Below are positions 38,802 through 46,669 of a stretch of DNA of 64,000 nt, piece after piece. The notes beneath the pieces are model-generated. The model was not told the DNA's origin. It worked only from the letters and a program-made list of their open reading frames with translations, and ran no database searches. The stretch covers positions 34,609 through 98,608 of the IMG/VR virus record IMGVR_UViG_3300031703_000599. The stretch is one strand, 5' to 3'. The stretch's first letter is position 1. Each line of letters opens with the position of its first letter. A program made the translations under genes and the position numbers. The DNA comes from a virus.

Positions 38802-39501
38802 TTGTATCTCCTAACGATTCAAATCCCCATTTGCGCTCTAAACAAAACCAGCATGTTCCGCAATGATATGTGAAGTTAGTAGTTGGATCTTCGCAACTTC
38901 GAGTAAGTGAAAATAAGGATTCCATTACACCTAAATTGGTATAAAATTCTGCCGTTGCTTTTTTATGATGATTAGCAAATGGCCTGTTGCTTTTGTAGTA
39001 TCCCATATATCCTGGTTTTGCCAACGGCCACTCATAAATGGAATATTTATCTGGGGCGTCGTGGTCACGTATTGCAACACGCTCATCTGTTAACATTCCG
39101 TGCTCTGCCATTGCAGATGTTGGTGGATTTGATGTTATGCCGCTGTACATCATTGTATATTTGTCTTGTACAGAGTCAATGAGTGCCTCTTGCTTAGGTG
39201 TGTAATCCTGTTCGTTGTTTGCTGTATTTGTTACGTGTAAATAGTCTCCCATTGGATAAACACTGTTAACATAATTTATTACTTGTTCAGCAAATATTAA
39301 TTGAAATGGTTTTGGCTGTGCAACTGTAGTCGCTATAACAAATCTCATTGTAGGATTTAATTCATGCCTGTACTTAGCTAACATGTACAATAGTATAGCA
39401 CTGTCAGCGCCGCCCGACAGCTTCACAAGTACATTAGTTCCTTGTGGTATATCAATTGTAACGTCACCGAAGCTATTAGTGAATGTCATATTATTTGTCA
39501 T
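38791..39501 (-). CDS. queC: QueC-like PP-loop ATPase (7-cyano-7-deazaguanine synthase), 236 aa
   Basis: LVKLSGGADSAILLY is the ATP-pyrophosphatase P-loop (S-G-G-x-D-S). The C-terminal CGTCWFCLERKWGFES with the upstream RSCED gives the four-Cys zinc site of QueC. QueC converts CDG to preQ0. The middle region is diverged, so an amidation- or other substrate-using relative remains possible. It supplies the final step before the transglycosylase. Confidence 0.8.
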   Translation of the reverse strand: MTNNMTFTNSFGDVTIDIPQGTNVLVKLSGGADSAILLYMLAKYRHELNPTMRFVIATTVAQPKPFQLIFAEQVINYVNSVYPMGDYLHVTNTANNEQDYTPKQEALIDSVQDKYTMMYSGITSNPPTSAMAEHGMLTDERVAIRDHDAPDKYSIYEWPLAKPGYMGYYKSNRPFANHHKKATAEFYTNLGVMESLFSLTRSCEDPTTNFTYHCGTCWFCLERKWGFESLGDTNES

Positions 39502-39747
39502 TTAGTTATCCATTATAAGTTTAATATCAACACCTGGTCCAACTTCACTTGGGAAGTCGCCGTGTTCTTCAATGTAGTGTCGTATTACTGCCTTGTACCA
39601 CAATCGGCTATCGTGTCTGGCAACAGCATTAAATTTGTGTATACTGTTATTGTCAGCTGGCATTGTGTTTATAGCACGTGCAGCTTCTTTTTGCAACTGC
39701 CGTGGCGTAAAGCCATCCATGATTGCATCCCATAGTTCATCATCCAT
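39502..39747 (-). CDS. Hypothetical protein, 81 aa
   Basis: Helical, acidic/aromatic (MDDELWDAIMDGFTPRQLQK ... SRLWYKAVIRHYIEEHGDFP). Abuts queC without a gap. Not recognised. Confidence 0.6.
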   Translation of the reverse strand: MDDELWDAIMDGFTPRQLQKEAARAINTMPADNNSIHKFNAVARHDSRLWYKAVIRHYIEEHGDFPSEVGPGVDIKLIMDN

Positions 39748-39982
39748 TCGCCTTTACAACTCCTCTTAGTTTTACTAACATTGCTGTTTCTTCAGACATA
39801 AAATTTAATACAATAACCTGGCGTCCATCTGGTTGAATATAAACATTGCTAATTTCATAATCATGTCTATATGTTAAGTCTAGCTTTGTTAACTGTGTAA
39901 CAATGTTAGCCAATGCATCCCATGCTGAATTTACTTTAAAATCAGTGTAGTCTGCTACTAAATATTTAATCTGTGTGTTCAT
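39740..39982 (-). CDS. Hypothetical protein, 80 aa
   Basis: A small alpha/beta product (MNTQIKYLVADYTDFKVNSA ... VYIQPDGRQVIVLNFMSEE) overlapping the next gene by 8 nt. Not recognised. Confidence 0.55.
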   Translation of the reverse strand: MNTQIKYLVADYTDFKVNSAWDALANIVTQLTKLDLTYRHDYEISNVYIQPDGRQVIVLNFMSEETAMLVKLRGVVKANG

Positions 39983-41158
39983 TTACTTAATACCAATTAA
40001 CATGAATCTGTTATACAGTTGCGTGTCTAGTTCTCCGCTGTAATACGTATCGCTCATAGGGTATTTAGCAACTGCGTCTGCTAGGTCTTTGCAACAATTA
40101 CTGTGTTGTTCGTTGTCAAAGTAATCGTTTGTTTGTAATACAACAAACGTACCTTTTGGTAAATCGTCATACCATGTGTTGTCCATATGTTCACAACTTG
40201 TATTTACTACAACATTAATTGCGCGGTCATGTAATGCTTTTATTTCTTTTTCTTTAACTGGATCTTCTATGTCTTTCCTATTGATCCAAGAAATCTGTTG
40301 CGAATCTGCAGCAATGTTTTGATAACCAAATTGTTCAAACACTTCTTGCTTTGCTTGGCTACCTTCTGTTAATCCAAACTCTTCTTTAATTCGCGTTACA
40401 TCTGCTGCCACGTTACGGTTTTTGTTTAGCCAGTCTTGGTAATGTTCTGTTTGCTTTGCAACCCATTCATCTATTTGTTCTTGTCTACGATCTGGGTAAA
40501 CCATATTAAGTGTTCGTCCATCCCATTTCATTTTATTAGCGTCTGCTGTAATGCAATGAAACCGCCTATTCGCAACTTCATCTACGTATAGTCGTTCACT
40601 TGGTCCAACTAGATCAGCATCAATGTCTATACTGTATATATTGCTTACTTGGAATTGTTCAAACATAAAGTGCGCAAGGAAGTTGTACCATCCACCATAA
40701 AACACTACGTTGCCTAGTGGGCCGTCCACGATGTTGGATAGTTCTTCCACTAACCATAACTTACTCTTAACCTGACCTCTGCTAAAGAAGTCAAGCATGT
40801 TAGGAATTTCACGTTCGTTGTTTGCAAAGTATGTTAAGAATTTATATATACGTGCTGTTAGTTCATCTTCAACAAACCAATCAACAAGTCCAATTAATGT
40901 TCTTGGATTAACATCGTAGTCCGGTAACTCGCTGTACATCGCTGTGTTGTAGTAACTCTTTAATGCAACATCACCACCAGACAACTGCTTACTATCAATG
41001 CGCTTATGCATATCAAATATTAAGTCTCGTTTACGATACTTGTTGTCGTGATACAACGCTTTAAACACAACATCAAACTTATCATTCTGCTTGTGTTTAA
41101 AGTATTCATCTAGTCCGCAGAGCCATGCGTGTTTTTCTGCAAAATCAGAGTGATTCAT
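39983..41158 (-). CDS. SAM-dependent methyltransferase-like phage protein, 391 aa
   Basis: The middle carries NVVFYGGWYNFLAHFMFEQF and IYSIDIDADLVGPSERLY, a motif I/II pair of class I methyltransferases. The end has NTSCEHMDNTWYDDLPKGTF and YYSGELDTQLYNRFMLIG. I recall the same combination in T4-like cyanophages. No catalytic N/D-P-P-Y motif, so the acceptor is unlikely to be DNA adenine; an RNA or small-molecule target is possible. Confidence 0.7.
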   Translation of the reverse strand: MNHSDFAEKHAWLCGLDEYFKHKQNDKFDVVFKALYHDNKYRKRDLIFDMHKRIDSKQLSGGDVALKSYYNTAMYSELPDYDVNPRTLIGLVDWFVEDELTARIYKFLTYFANNEREIPNMLDFFSRGQVKSKLWLVEELSNIVDGPLGNVVFYGGWYNFLAHFMFEQFQVSNIYSIDIDADLVGPSERLYVDEVANRRFHCITADANKMKWDGRTLNMVYPDRRQEQIDEWVAKQTEHYQDWLNKNRNVAADVTRIKEEFGLTEGSQAKQEVFEQFGYQNIAADSQQISWINRKDIEDPVKEKEIKALHDRAINVVVNTSCEHMDNTWYDDLPKGTFVVLQTNDYFDNEQHSNCCKDLADAVAKYPMSDTYYSGELDTQLYNRFMLIGIK

Positions 41159-41849
41159 TAAATGTTTTCCTCAACCATTCCCAGTCGTTGATTTTCTTTA
41201 ATGCTTCTTTGTTGTCCTTGTAGTGTAATCCAAACTCTTTGCCTTGGTTAGCGCCAAGAATTGCGTATTCGCCATATCGCCTGTTTGCTCCACGTGTACA
41301 CCATATTTCAAGTCTGTACGCATCATCTATCTGTTTGTTGTGATCAATTATGCTACTTGCTAGCTTAGTTCCTTCACGGAATGCACTGCGCCAGGTGTTA
41401 AATGGATCTGTATTAAACGCTGTAGTGTTACTAATCTCAAACAACGGCTTGAACTTAGCGCCAATACTTGTAGTCATATCTACTTTAAATTCAGTAGTTG
41501 CTAACAAGTTCTTCTTTGGAAATAGCTTTAACGCTCCGTTGCCGTATATCAAATCATTGATAGGATTATGACTGCGGTATGTGAATACACACTCAGTCTC
41601 CGGTACGCCTGGGTACGCCTCGCGTCTGTCGCTTGGTTCAAACTTAAACGCAAAGTTCTCGCTAATTATTGCATCCGCATCACAGACATAAAAGTAGTTT
41701 GTCTTAGACAGTTCTGCTGCGGCTTGGTGTGCATTGAGTAATCCTTCTACGTTGTCAATGCGTTGTGCATGTGGTGCTTTTTGTTGTAGTATTTTAAAGT
41801 TTTCGTCTGCTTCTGGTTCACCAAAAGTTAACATAAAGACATCTAGCAT
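41145..41849 (-). CDS. Glycosyltransferase-like phage protein, 234 aa
   Basis: YFYVCDADAIISENFAF has the D-x-D motif of GT-A enzymes. Later NPINDLIYGNGALKLFPKK and LEIWCTRGANRRYGEYAILG follow the plan of a family conserved in marine phages. It is first after the promoter at 41906-41934. Probably transfers a sugar to phage or host glycans, or to DNA; substrate unknown. Confidence 0.65.
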   Translation of the reverse strand: MLDVFMLTFGEPEADENFKILQQKAPHAQRIDNVEGLLNAHQAAAELSKTNYFYVCDADAIISENFAFKFEPSDRREAYPGVPETECVFTYRSHNPINDLIYGNGALKLFPKKNLLATTEFKVDMTTSIGAKFKPLFEISNTTAFNTDPFNTWRSAFREGTKLASSIIDHNKQIDDAYRLEIWCTRGANRRYGEYAILGANQGKEFGLHYKDNKEALKKINDWEWLRKTFNESL

Positions 41850-41890
41850 GTATTGCTCCGTGTTAGTTGCGAGTGGGTATTAGTTGTATA

Positions 41891-41929
41891 ATTACGCATA
41901 CCACTATTATACTACATGGTATGCGTAAT
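41891..41929. promoter_or_regulatory. 12-bp inverted repeat (candidate operator) around a promoter -10 box
   Basis: ATTACGCATACC (41891-41902) and GGTATGCGTAAT (41918-41929) are perfectly complementary with a 15-nt centre that contains the -10 box (41906-41911) and part of the spacer. It looks like a site for a dimeric repressor. No other copy was seen. Confidence 0.55.
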
Positions 41930-41934
41930 GTCAA
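41906..41934 (-). promoter_or_regulatory. Consensus sigma70 promoter TTGACA-17-TATAAT
   Basis: Perfect hexamers (41929-41934, 41906-41911, minus strand) before the glycosyltransferase-like gene, within the 12-bp inverted repeat. Confidence 0.92.
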
Positions 41935-41943
41935 GTCTATTTA

Positions 41944-42537
41944 TTACTGTGCTAGAGGATTATCTAACGCACGTTGTAGACGCTTATTAAGTCTGCTTTC
42001 TAATTCAGTTAACTTACGCTCTGTGTCTTTACGTATACTGTCAGCCTTTTGTTCGTAGTCTGTTTGTAGTTGATTTCGTTTGTTCTCAAAACGACCATCT
42101 GCTATTTGAATTAACTCGCGTACATCTGCTTCGACATCTTGTACTTCATCTTCGACTTTTTCAATAATTTTTTCTTGTCTATTGATATCATCGCGCATAG
42201 ACTTCTTTAAATCCTTTAGCGACTGATAATGTTCATCGTTAATTTCCTTAATCATTTCAATCTCTTCTTTGAATAAATCAATCTCTTTACTAACGAACTC
42301 CATGTGTGCATCTACTATGGAAAACTTGCCATCCATTACTGCAATACGCTTATCAAACTCAGACAGATCAGGAGCCTTATAACTTTGTATCTTAGCCTTC
42401 ATAGTTCTATAGTCATTGTAGAATTCAAATCCACCCCATGCAGCTCCGCCCATGGTACTTAGTACGGTTACTAACAGAAATATTTTGCCGCCTGTAAACT
42501 TAACTCCTCCTACTTCGACTGTTGTTTTTTCACTCAT
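41944..42537 (-). CDS. Single-span membrane protein with long coiled coil, 197 aa
   Basis: One transmembrane helix (GGKIFLLVTVLSTMGGAAWG, residues about 15-37) precedes a long charged helix (KEINDEHYQSLKDLKKSMRD, EKVEDEVQDVEADVRELIQI). Similar to phage-encoded membrane coiled-coil proteins such as i-spanin-like or tape-associated factors; none can be assigned. Confidence 0.65.
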   Translation of the reverse strand: MSEKTTVEVGGVKFTGGKIFLLVTVLSTMGGAAWGGFEFYNDYRTMKAKIQSYKAPDLSEFDKRIAVMDGKFSIVDAHMEFVSKEIDLFKEEIEMIKEINDEHYQSLKDLKKSMRDDINRQEKIIEKVEDEVQDVEADVRELIQIADGRFENKRNQLQTDYEQKADSIRKDTERKLTELESRLNKRLQRALDNPLAQ

Positions 42538-42542
42538 TATTC

Positions 42543-45500
42543 TTATTCCTTGTATTGTTGGTCTACCATCTTCTCATGAAGTATTTGGCTTGCGAGACCG
42601 TTTAATAATCCTCTGCCAGGTGGCGGAGTTTTTTGGTTTCTGTATATGTCCTCTGATATATACATGTCTGCACCAGGTAATACAAGTTTGCCGTATTGTG
42701 AAAATCCAGGAACATAATTTATCAACGCACTTATTTGTGCTTGTAATGCTTGCTGGTCTTTAAGGGATTGTGCTTCGCCCATTACCTTAGCTAATTTAGC
42801 TAATTTGTTTGCGACTATCTCTTTCATCTTTTTCATCTTGGCTTTCTGTTTTTGTGCTTTGGTCATTTTCTTAACTATAGGTTTCTTAACTATAGGCTTA
42901 GGTTCTACTACTTCTTCTTTTTCTGTAGTGTCTTCACTTGTCTCTTCCTCTTCAACAAGTTCTTCGTCTATTACTTCCTTTTCAGTAGGTTCATCCTCTA
43001 CTTCTTTTTCGGTTGTTTCTTCCTCAACCTTTTCGTCTGTTGTTTCTTTTTCTACTGTTTCTTCTTCTACTGTTTCTTCTTCAACGGCCTCTTCTTCAGC
43101 GGTTTCTTCTTCCACAGTTTCTTCTACTACTTCTACTACTTCTACTTCTACTACTTCTACTACTTCTACATCTGGCTCAACTATTTCAACCTCAAGTTCA
43201 ACCTCAAACTCTGCTGCAATTTCTTGTTCAATAGCTGCTTCAAGCTGTTCAGTTGTCTCTGCTGGTGCGCCAGTTGCTATTTGTATCTGTACTTGTATAG
43301 GCTGTACTACCGGTGCAGGTGCAGCTACAACAGGCACTACCTCAACAGGCGGTGGTATCACAATTGGAACAGGTATCACAATTGGTGCTGCGATTATACT
43401 ATCAATTACTGCGTCGCCTGTTCCTGTTCCTTCTATGACAACTGGCGAGGTTGCTGGTGTTTCTATGACTGGAGCGACATACCCGCTGCACTGTGTATCT
43501 GACTGTGGATTCTGTAAACATTGCTGGTTAAAGTAAGCAGATGTGTAGCCTGCACATCGCATGTCGTACAATGTATTCAACTCACATTGCTGAAGTAAGT
43601 AAGCGCCTTCGTATCCTGTACATGAACTGTCATACGTTGCATCTAATCCGCATTGGTAATCCATGTATGCTGCTGCATAACCTGTGCATGAACTATCGTA
43701 AAGTGGACTTGCTGTACATTGCTGTAACAAATATGCAGTGTCGTATCCTGCACATGAACTATTGTATAGTGGACTTGCTGTACATTGCTGTAGTAGGTAT
43801 GCATCAGCATAACCTGTACATGAACTGTCATACGTTGCATCTAATCCGCATTGGTAATCCATATATGCTGCTGTGTAGCCTGGGCACTCTGAACTGTACA
43901 ATGCACTTACTGTACATTGCTGTCCAAGATATGCTGCGTTATACCCACTACATGAACTATCGTAAAGTGGACTTGCTGTACATTGCTGGTTAAAATAAGC
44001 ATCTGCATAACCTGTACATGAACTATCGTAAAGTGGACTTGCTGTACATTGCTGGTTAAAATAAGCATCTGCATAACCTGGACATTCGATGTTGTATAAT
44101 GTGTTTGCTGTACATTGCTGATCCATGTATGCTGTGTCGTAGCCTGTGCATGAACTGTCGTATAGTGGACTTGCTGTACATTGCTGGTTAAAATAAGCAT
44201 CTGCATACCCTGTACATGAACTATCGTAAAGTGGACTTGCTGTACATTGCTGATCATAGTACGCCAATTCGTACCCGCTACATCCGCTATCGTATAAAGG
44301 ACTTGCTGTACATTGCTGATCGTAATATGCTTCGGTGTACCCGGTACATGAACTATCGTATAGAGGACTTGCTGTACATTGCTGATCGTAATATGCTGTG
44401 TCGTATCCCGTACATGAACTATCATATAATGCGTTAGCACTACATTGCTGTAACAAGTATGCAGTGTCGTATCCTGTGCATGAACTGTCGTATAGTGGAC
44501 TTGCTGTACATTGATAATCGTAATATGCTGCATCGTATCCACTGCAACTACTGCTATACAACGCATTCTGTTCGCATTGATAACTTTCATATGCGGTTGC
44601 ATAACCAGTGCAACCGCTATCGTACATAGGGTCTGCTGTACAGTTCTGTGTGTATTGCAGTTGTTCCAACGCTGTGGCATAGTCTGTGCAACTAACATCC
44701 CATAGTGCATCAGCAGTACAATTAGTTGTCCAATACTCAATTTCTATAAAGTCATACCAGCGACCGCTATCAGGGAATACAGTATTGTTATCGCTGTCAG
44801 CAGTGTACAAGAATAAGTAGTCGCCGCCATCCCAGTTGGTGCCGCTAATATATCCTGTCTTGGTACCTGGACATTCTTCGTTGTTGGATAATTGACATTC
44901 CCATGCCCATGCTGTTAGGTTATCTAAGTTAGCAAGTAATGTATCAAACTGTACTGGATTGTTTGGTCGATAGATGAATATGTAATCGCTGCCTTCGCCA
45001 CTAACATTCATTGCAGAATCAGTTTTTTTAACCCCACTGTAGTCTATCCAATTTGGACAGCCTGCGTCATATTGTGCATCTGAACTACATTGTTGATCAT
45101 AATATGCAGTGGCATAACCTGTGCATCCACTATCATACAATGCATCCGCGGCACATGAATTATTATATTGCTGTTGTTCATATGCTGCTGTGTATCCAGG
45201 ACAACCAGGGTCATACAATTCATTTGCGCTACAATTAGCAGTGTACTCGTGTTCAGCATATGCTTCGCTATACCCACTGCAACTAGGATCGTACAATGCA
45301 GTTAGTGCGCAAGGGTTTGCTCTGTATGTAAACCATACTGCATTATCTTTGACTAATGGACCGTATGTTCCGTCCCACATTCCATTGTCTTTGCCGGTAA
45401 CTCTAAACGTTGCACTTCCTAGACTGTCAGGAGCATATATTGTGCCAGTCTTATTAGTATGATCGTACAGTTGAATAAAGTCTTCTTCTATTTGCCAGAT

Positions 45501-46070
45501 AAATCCAGTTTTGTCTGCAATCTCGTTGTTACTGTATGCGTTAGGATTTTCATAATCAAACCATTGGTCATAATCGTATGTGCGTGTTTCAATAACATCA
45601 CCGTTTGAATCTGTTATCTCAACAACTACAATTAATGTGTCGTATTGGTCTTTGTATGCGCTGTCTAGTAGATTGCCTGTGTTTAAGTCAACACGGTTCT
45701 CAATGTTTTCTCTACAATGTTCACGAGTTGGTGCGCCCTCTGATGTCTTTGTATTAAAGCAACCAGTTGACCACTTCCATGAATAATGGACTTTGTCAAC
45801 TGATATACCCTCTTGTTGGAGAGCAGTATTGATAGCAAACGATAATGCAAACGTATCGTAACACGCGCCGAATCCAATGATGTTATGGCCTTTTGCAATA
45901 GACATCGCATTAGTCTTTCCTGCAGGACAATCGCTTTGGTACGTATATACTGCATCGCCTACTACTCCTACAATTGGATCAGTTATTACTGGATCAGCTA
46001 CTGTACTAGAGGAAAAGTAGGAAAAGCAAAAGACTACCGCCAGCTTTAAGCAGATCATTATTGTTTTCAT
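42543..46070 (-). CDS. Secreted Cys-repeat protein, 1175 aa
   Basis: Signal peptide MKTIMICLKLAVVFCFSYFS with an A-D site leads to two non-repeat domains. About 23 repeats of about 22 residues follow, with consensus C-T-A-S-P-L-Y-D-S-S-C-T-G-Y-x-x-A-Y-x-x-Q-Q, about 19 of them in one array (roughly residues 445-865). After it come a Pro/Val/Ile stretch, a Glu/Thr repeat (EEETVEEETVE), a Lys-rich part (KKPIVKKMTKAQKQKAKMKK) and a C-terminal YVPGFSQYGKLVLPGADMYI. Two Cys per repeat suggest disulphide-linked extracellular rods. The start is supported by an AGGAG site 8 nt upstream. Function unknown; receptor or tail-fibre-like binding is possible. Confidence 0.85.
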   Translation of the reverse strand: MKTIMICLKLAVVFCFSYFSSSTVADPVITDPIVGVVGDAVYTYQSDCPAGKTNAMSIAKGHNIIGFGACYDTFALSFAINTALQQEGISVDKVHYSWKWSTGCFNTKTSEGAPTREHCRENIENRVDLNTGNLLDSAYKDQYDTLIVVVEITDSNGDVIETRTYDYDQWFDYENPNAYSNNEIADKTGFIWQIEEDFIQLYDHTNKTGTIYAPDSLGSATFRVTGKDNGMWDGTYGPLVKDNAVWFTYRANPCALTALYDPSCSGYSEAYAEHEYTANCSANELYDPGCPGYTAAYEQQQYNNSCAADALYDSGCTGYATAYYDQQCSSDAQYDAGCPNWIDYSGVKKTDSAMNVSGEGSDYIFIYRPNNPVQFDTLLANLDNLTAWAWECQLSNNEECPGTKTGYISGTNWDGGDYLFLYTADSDNNTVFPDSGRWYDFIEIEYWTTNCTADALWDVSCTDYATALEQLQYTQNCTADPMYDSGCTGYATAYESYQCEQNALYSSSCSGYDAAYYDYQCTASPLYDSSCTGYDTAYLLQQCSANALYDSSCTGYDTAYYDQQCTASPLYDSSCTGYTEAYYDQQCTASPLYDSGCSGYELAYYDQQCTASPLYDSSCTGYADAYFNQQCTASPLYDSSCTGYDTAYMDQQCTANTLYNIECPGYADAYFNQQCTASPLYDSSCTGYADAYFNQQCTASPLYDSSCSGYNAAYLGQQCTVSALYSSECPGYTAAYMDYQCGLDATYDSSCTGYADAYLLQQCTASPLYNSSCAGYDTAYLLQQCTASPLYDSSCTGYAAAYMDYQCGLDATYDSSCTGYEGAYLLQQCELNTLYDMRCAGYTSAYFNQQCLQNPQSDTQCSGYVAPVIETPATSPVVIEGTGTGDAVIDSIIAAPIVIPVPIVIPPPVEVVPVVAAPAPVVQPIQVQIQIATGAPAETTEQLEAAIEQEIAAEFEVELEVEIVEPDVEVVEVVEVEVVEVVEETVEEETAEEEAVEEETVEEETVEKETTDEKVEEETTEKEVEDEPTEKEVIDEELVEEEETSEDTTEKEEVVEPKPIVKKPIVKKMTKAQKQKAKMKKMKEIVANKLAKLAKVMGEAQSLKDQQALQAQISALINYVPGFSQYGKLVLPGADMYISEDIYRNQKTPPPGRGLLNGLASQILHEKMVDQQYKE
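43478..44738. repeat. Imperfect 66-bp tandem repeat array in the Cys-repeat gene
   Basis: Roughly 19 units of 66 bp encode the Cys repeat. Neighbouring units differ at third positions and in the x-x-A-Y-x-x segment, so the array is old and diversifying rather than newly expanded. The frame-preserving 66-bp periodicity causes long false frames on both strands. Confidence 0.9.
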
Positions 46071-46551
46071 TATTTACTTTCTCCTGGCTAATATTTTCTG
46101 GACGCGGCTTAGGTCTTGGTTCACCCCAGCCTGCTTGTGCTTCGTCACCTATCTTACCCAGGTATGGACAAGGAGTGCCTGCCATTTCCATTGCATCAAA
46201 TACTCGTTCATCTTGACACATAATACTAACAGCAGCGACCTTCATGCCCATGTCGTACATTGTCTTTGCTAGCTTTAAACGTTCACAGTTTTTATCTGTT
46301 GTAGTTGTGCCTGCACTAATGCCCAGTATTTGTGTTTGTACTGCGCCGCTGGTTCCTACTACGCATAAATCAGCATTACTTCCGTTAATGCTTGGACTAA
46401 TTGCGCTAGGTGGTGGGCTTTTTACTGTTGTTTTGTTTGTGCCGCTTGTCGTTACTGTGCTGTTGCTAGTTGAATCTGTTACAATTGGTTCTGCTAAAGC
46501 AAGAGTAGATCCCATTAGTAAGACAAGCATTATTGTTATAAATTGTTTCAT
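46006..46551 (-). CDS. Secreted/membrane-tethered phage protein, 181 aa
   Basis: Signal peptide MKQFITIMLVLLMGSTLALA, a Ser/Thr/Asn linker (TSNSTVTTSGTNKTTVKSPP), then DLCVVGTSGAVQTQILGISA, which I recall in marine phages, and a C-terminal hydrophobic end (GGSLLLFLLFL). Four Cys after the linker may pair. Overlaps the start of the large repeat protein by 65 nt and shares its transcript. A late-like motif lies upstream. Function unknown. Confidence 0.75.
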   Translation of the reverse strand: MKQFITIMLVLLMGSTLALAEPIVTDSTSNSTVTTSGTNKTTVKSPPPSAISPSINGSNADLCVVGTSGAVQTQILGISAGTTTTDKNCERLKLAKTMYDMGMKVAAVSIMCQDERVFDAMEMAGTPCPYLGKIGDEAQAGWGEPRPKPRPENISQEKVNNENNNDLLKAGGSLLLFLLFL

Positions 46552-46583
46552 GTGAGCATACTCCTAATTAAGCTGTATGTTAA

Positions 46584-46591
46584 TATTTATG
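46584..46591 (-). promoter_or_regulatory. Late-like motif CATAAATA
   Basis: Minus-strand TGCATAAATAT, 33 nt before the secreted-protein ATG, just downstream of the terminator. Identical to the motif at 13832-13839 over 11 bases. Confidence 0.45.
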
Positions 46592-46630
46592 CAAATGAAC
46601 AAAAAAAGAGGCCTTAGAATTAATAGTCAT

Positions 46631-46657
46631 AAAAAAGGAAGCATTGCTGCTCCCTTT
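46631..46657 (-). terminator. Rho-independent terminator after the amidinotransferase operon
   Basis: On the minus strand AAAGGGAGCA and TGCTTCCTTT form a 10-bp stem (one G-T) around a GCAA tetraloop, followed by a run of six T. It lies 13 nt past the amidinotransferase stop. Confidence 0.88.
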
Positions 46658-46669
46658 AATTTATTCTAA

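Noticed and set aside
42805-43536. Long plus-strand frame rich in Ser/Thr/Val opposite the Glu-rich tail of the repeat protein
   Set aside because: It is the antisense of a Glu/Thr codon repeat (GAA/ACT read backwards as TTC/AGT). No ribosome site, and the minus frame has a signal peptide and continuous coding sense.
43478-44738. Possible CRISPR array because of regular 66-bp periodicity
   Set aside because: Units are contiguous, coding and degenerate, without invariant repeats separated by unique spacers. They lie inside one reading frame.
43907-44740. Second minus-strand frame of 277 codons across the repeats
   Set aside because: A phase shadow of the 66-bp repeat (multiple of three keeps all frames open). 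It has no signal or start context.
46592-46617. Second terminator at AGGCCT followed by seven T
   Set aside because: The palindrome is only 6 bp with no loop; the stronger hairpin at 46631-46657 already explains termination.
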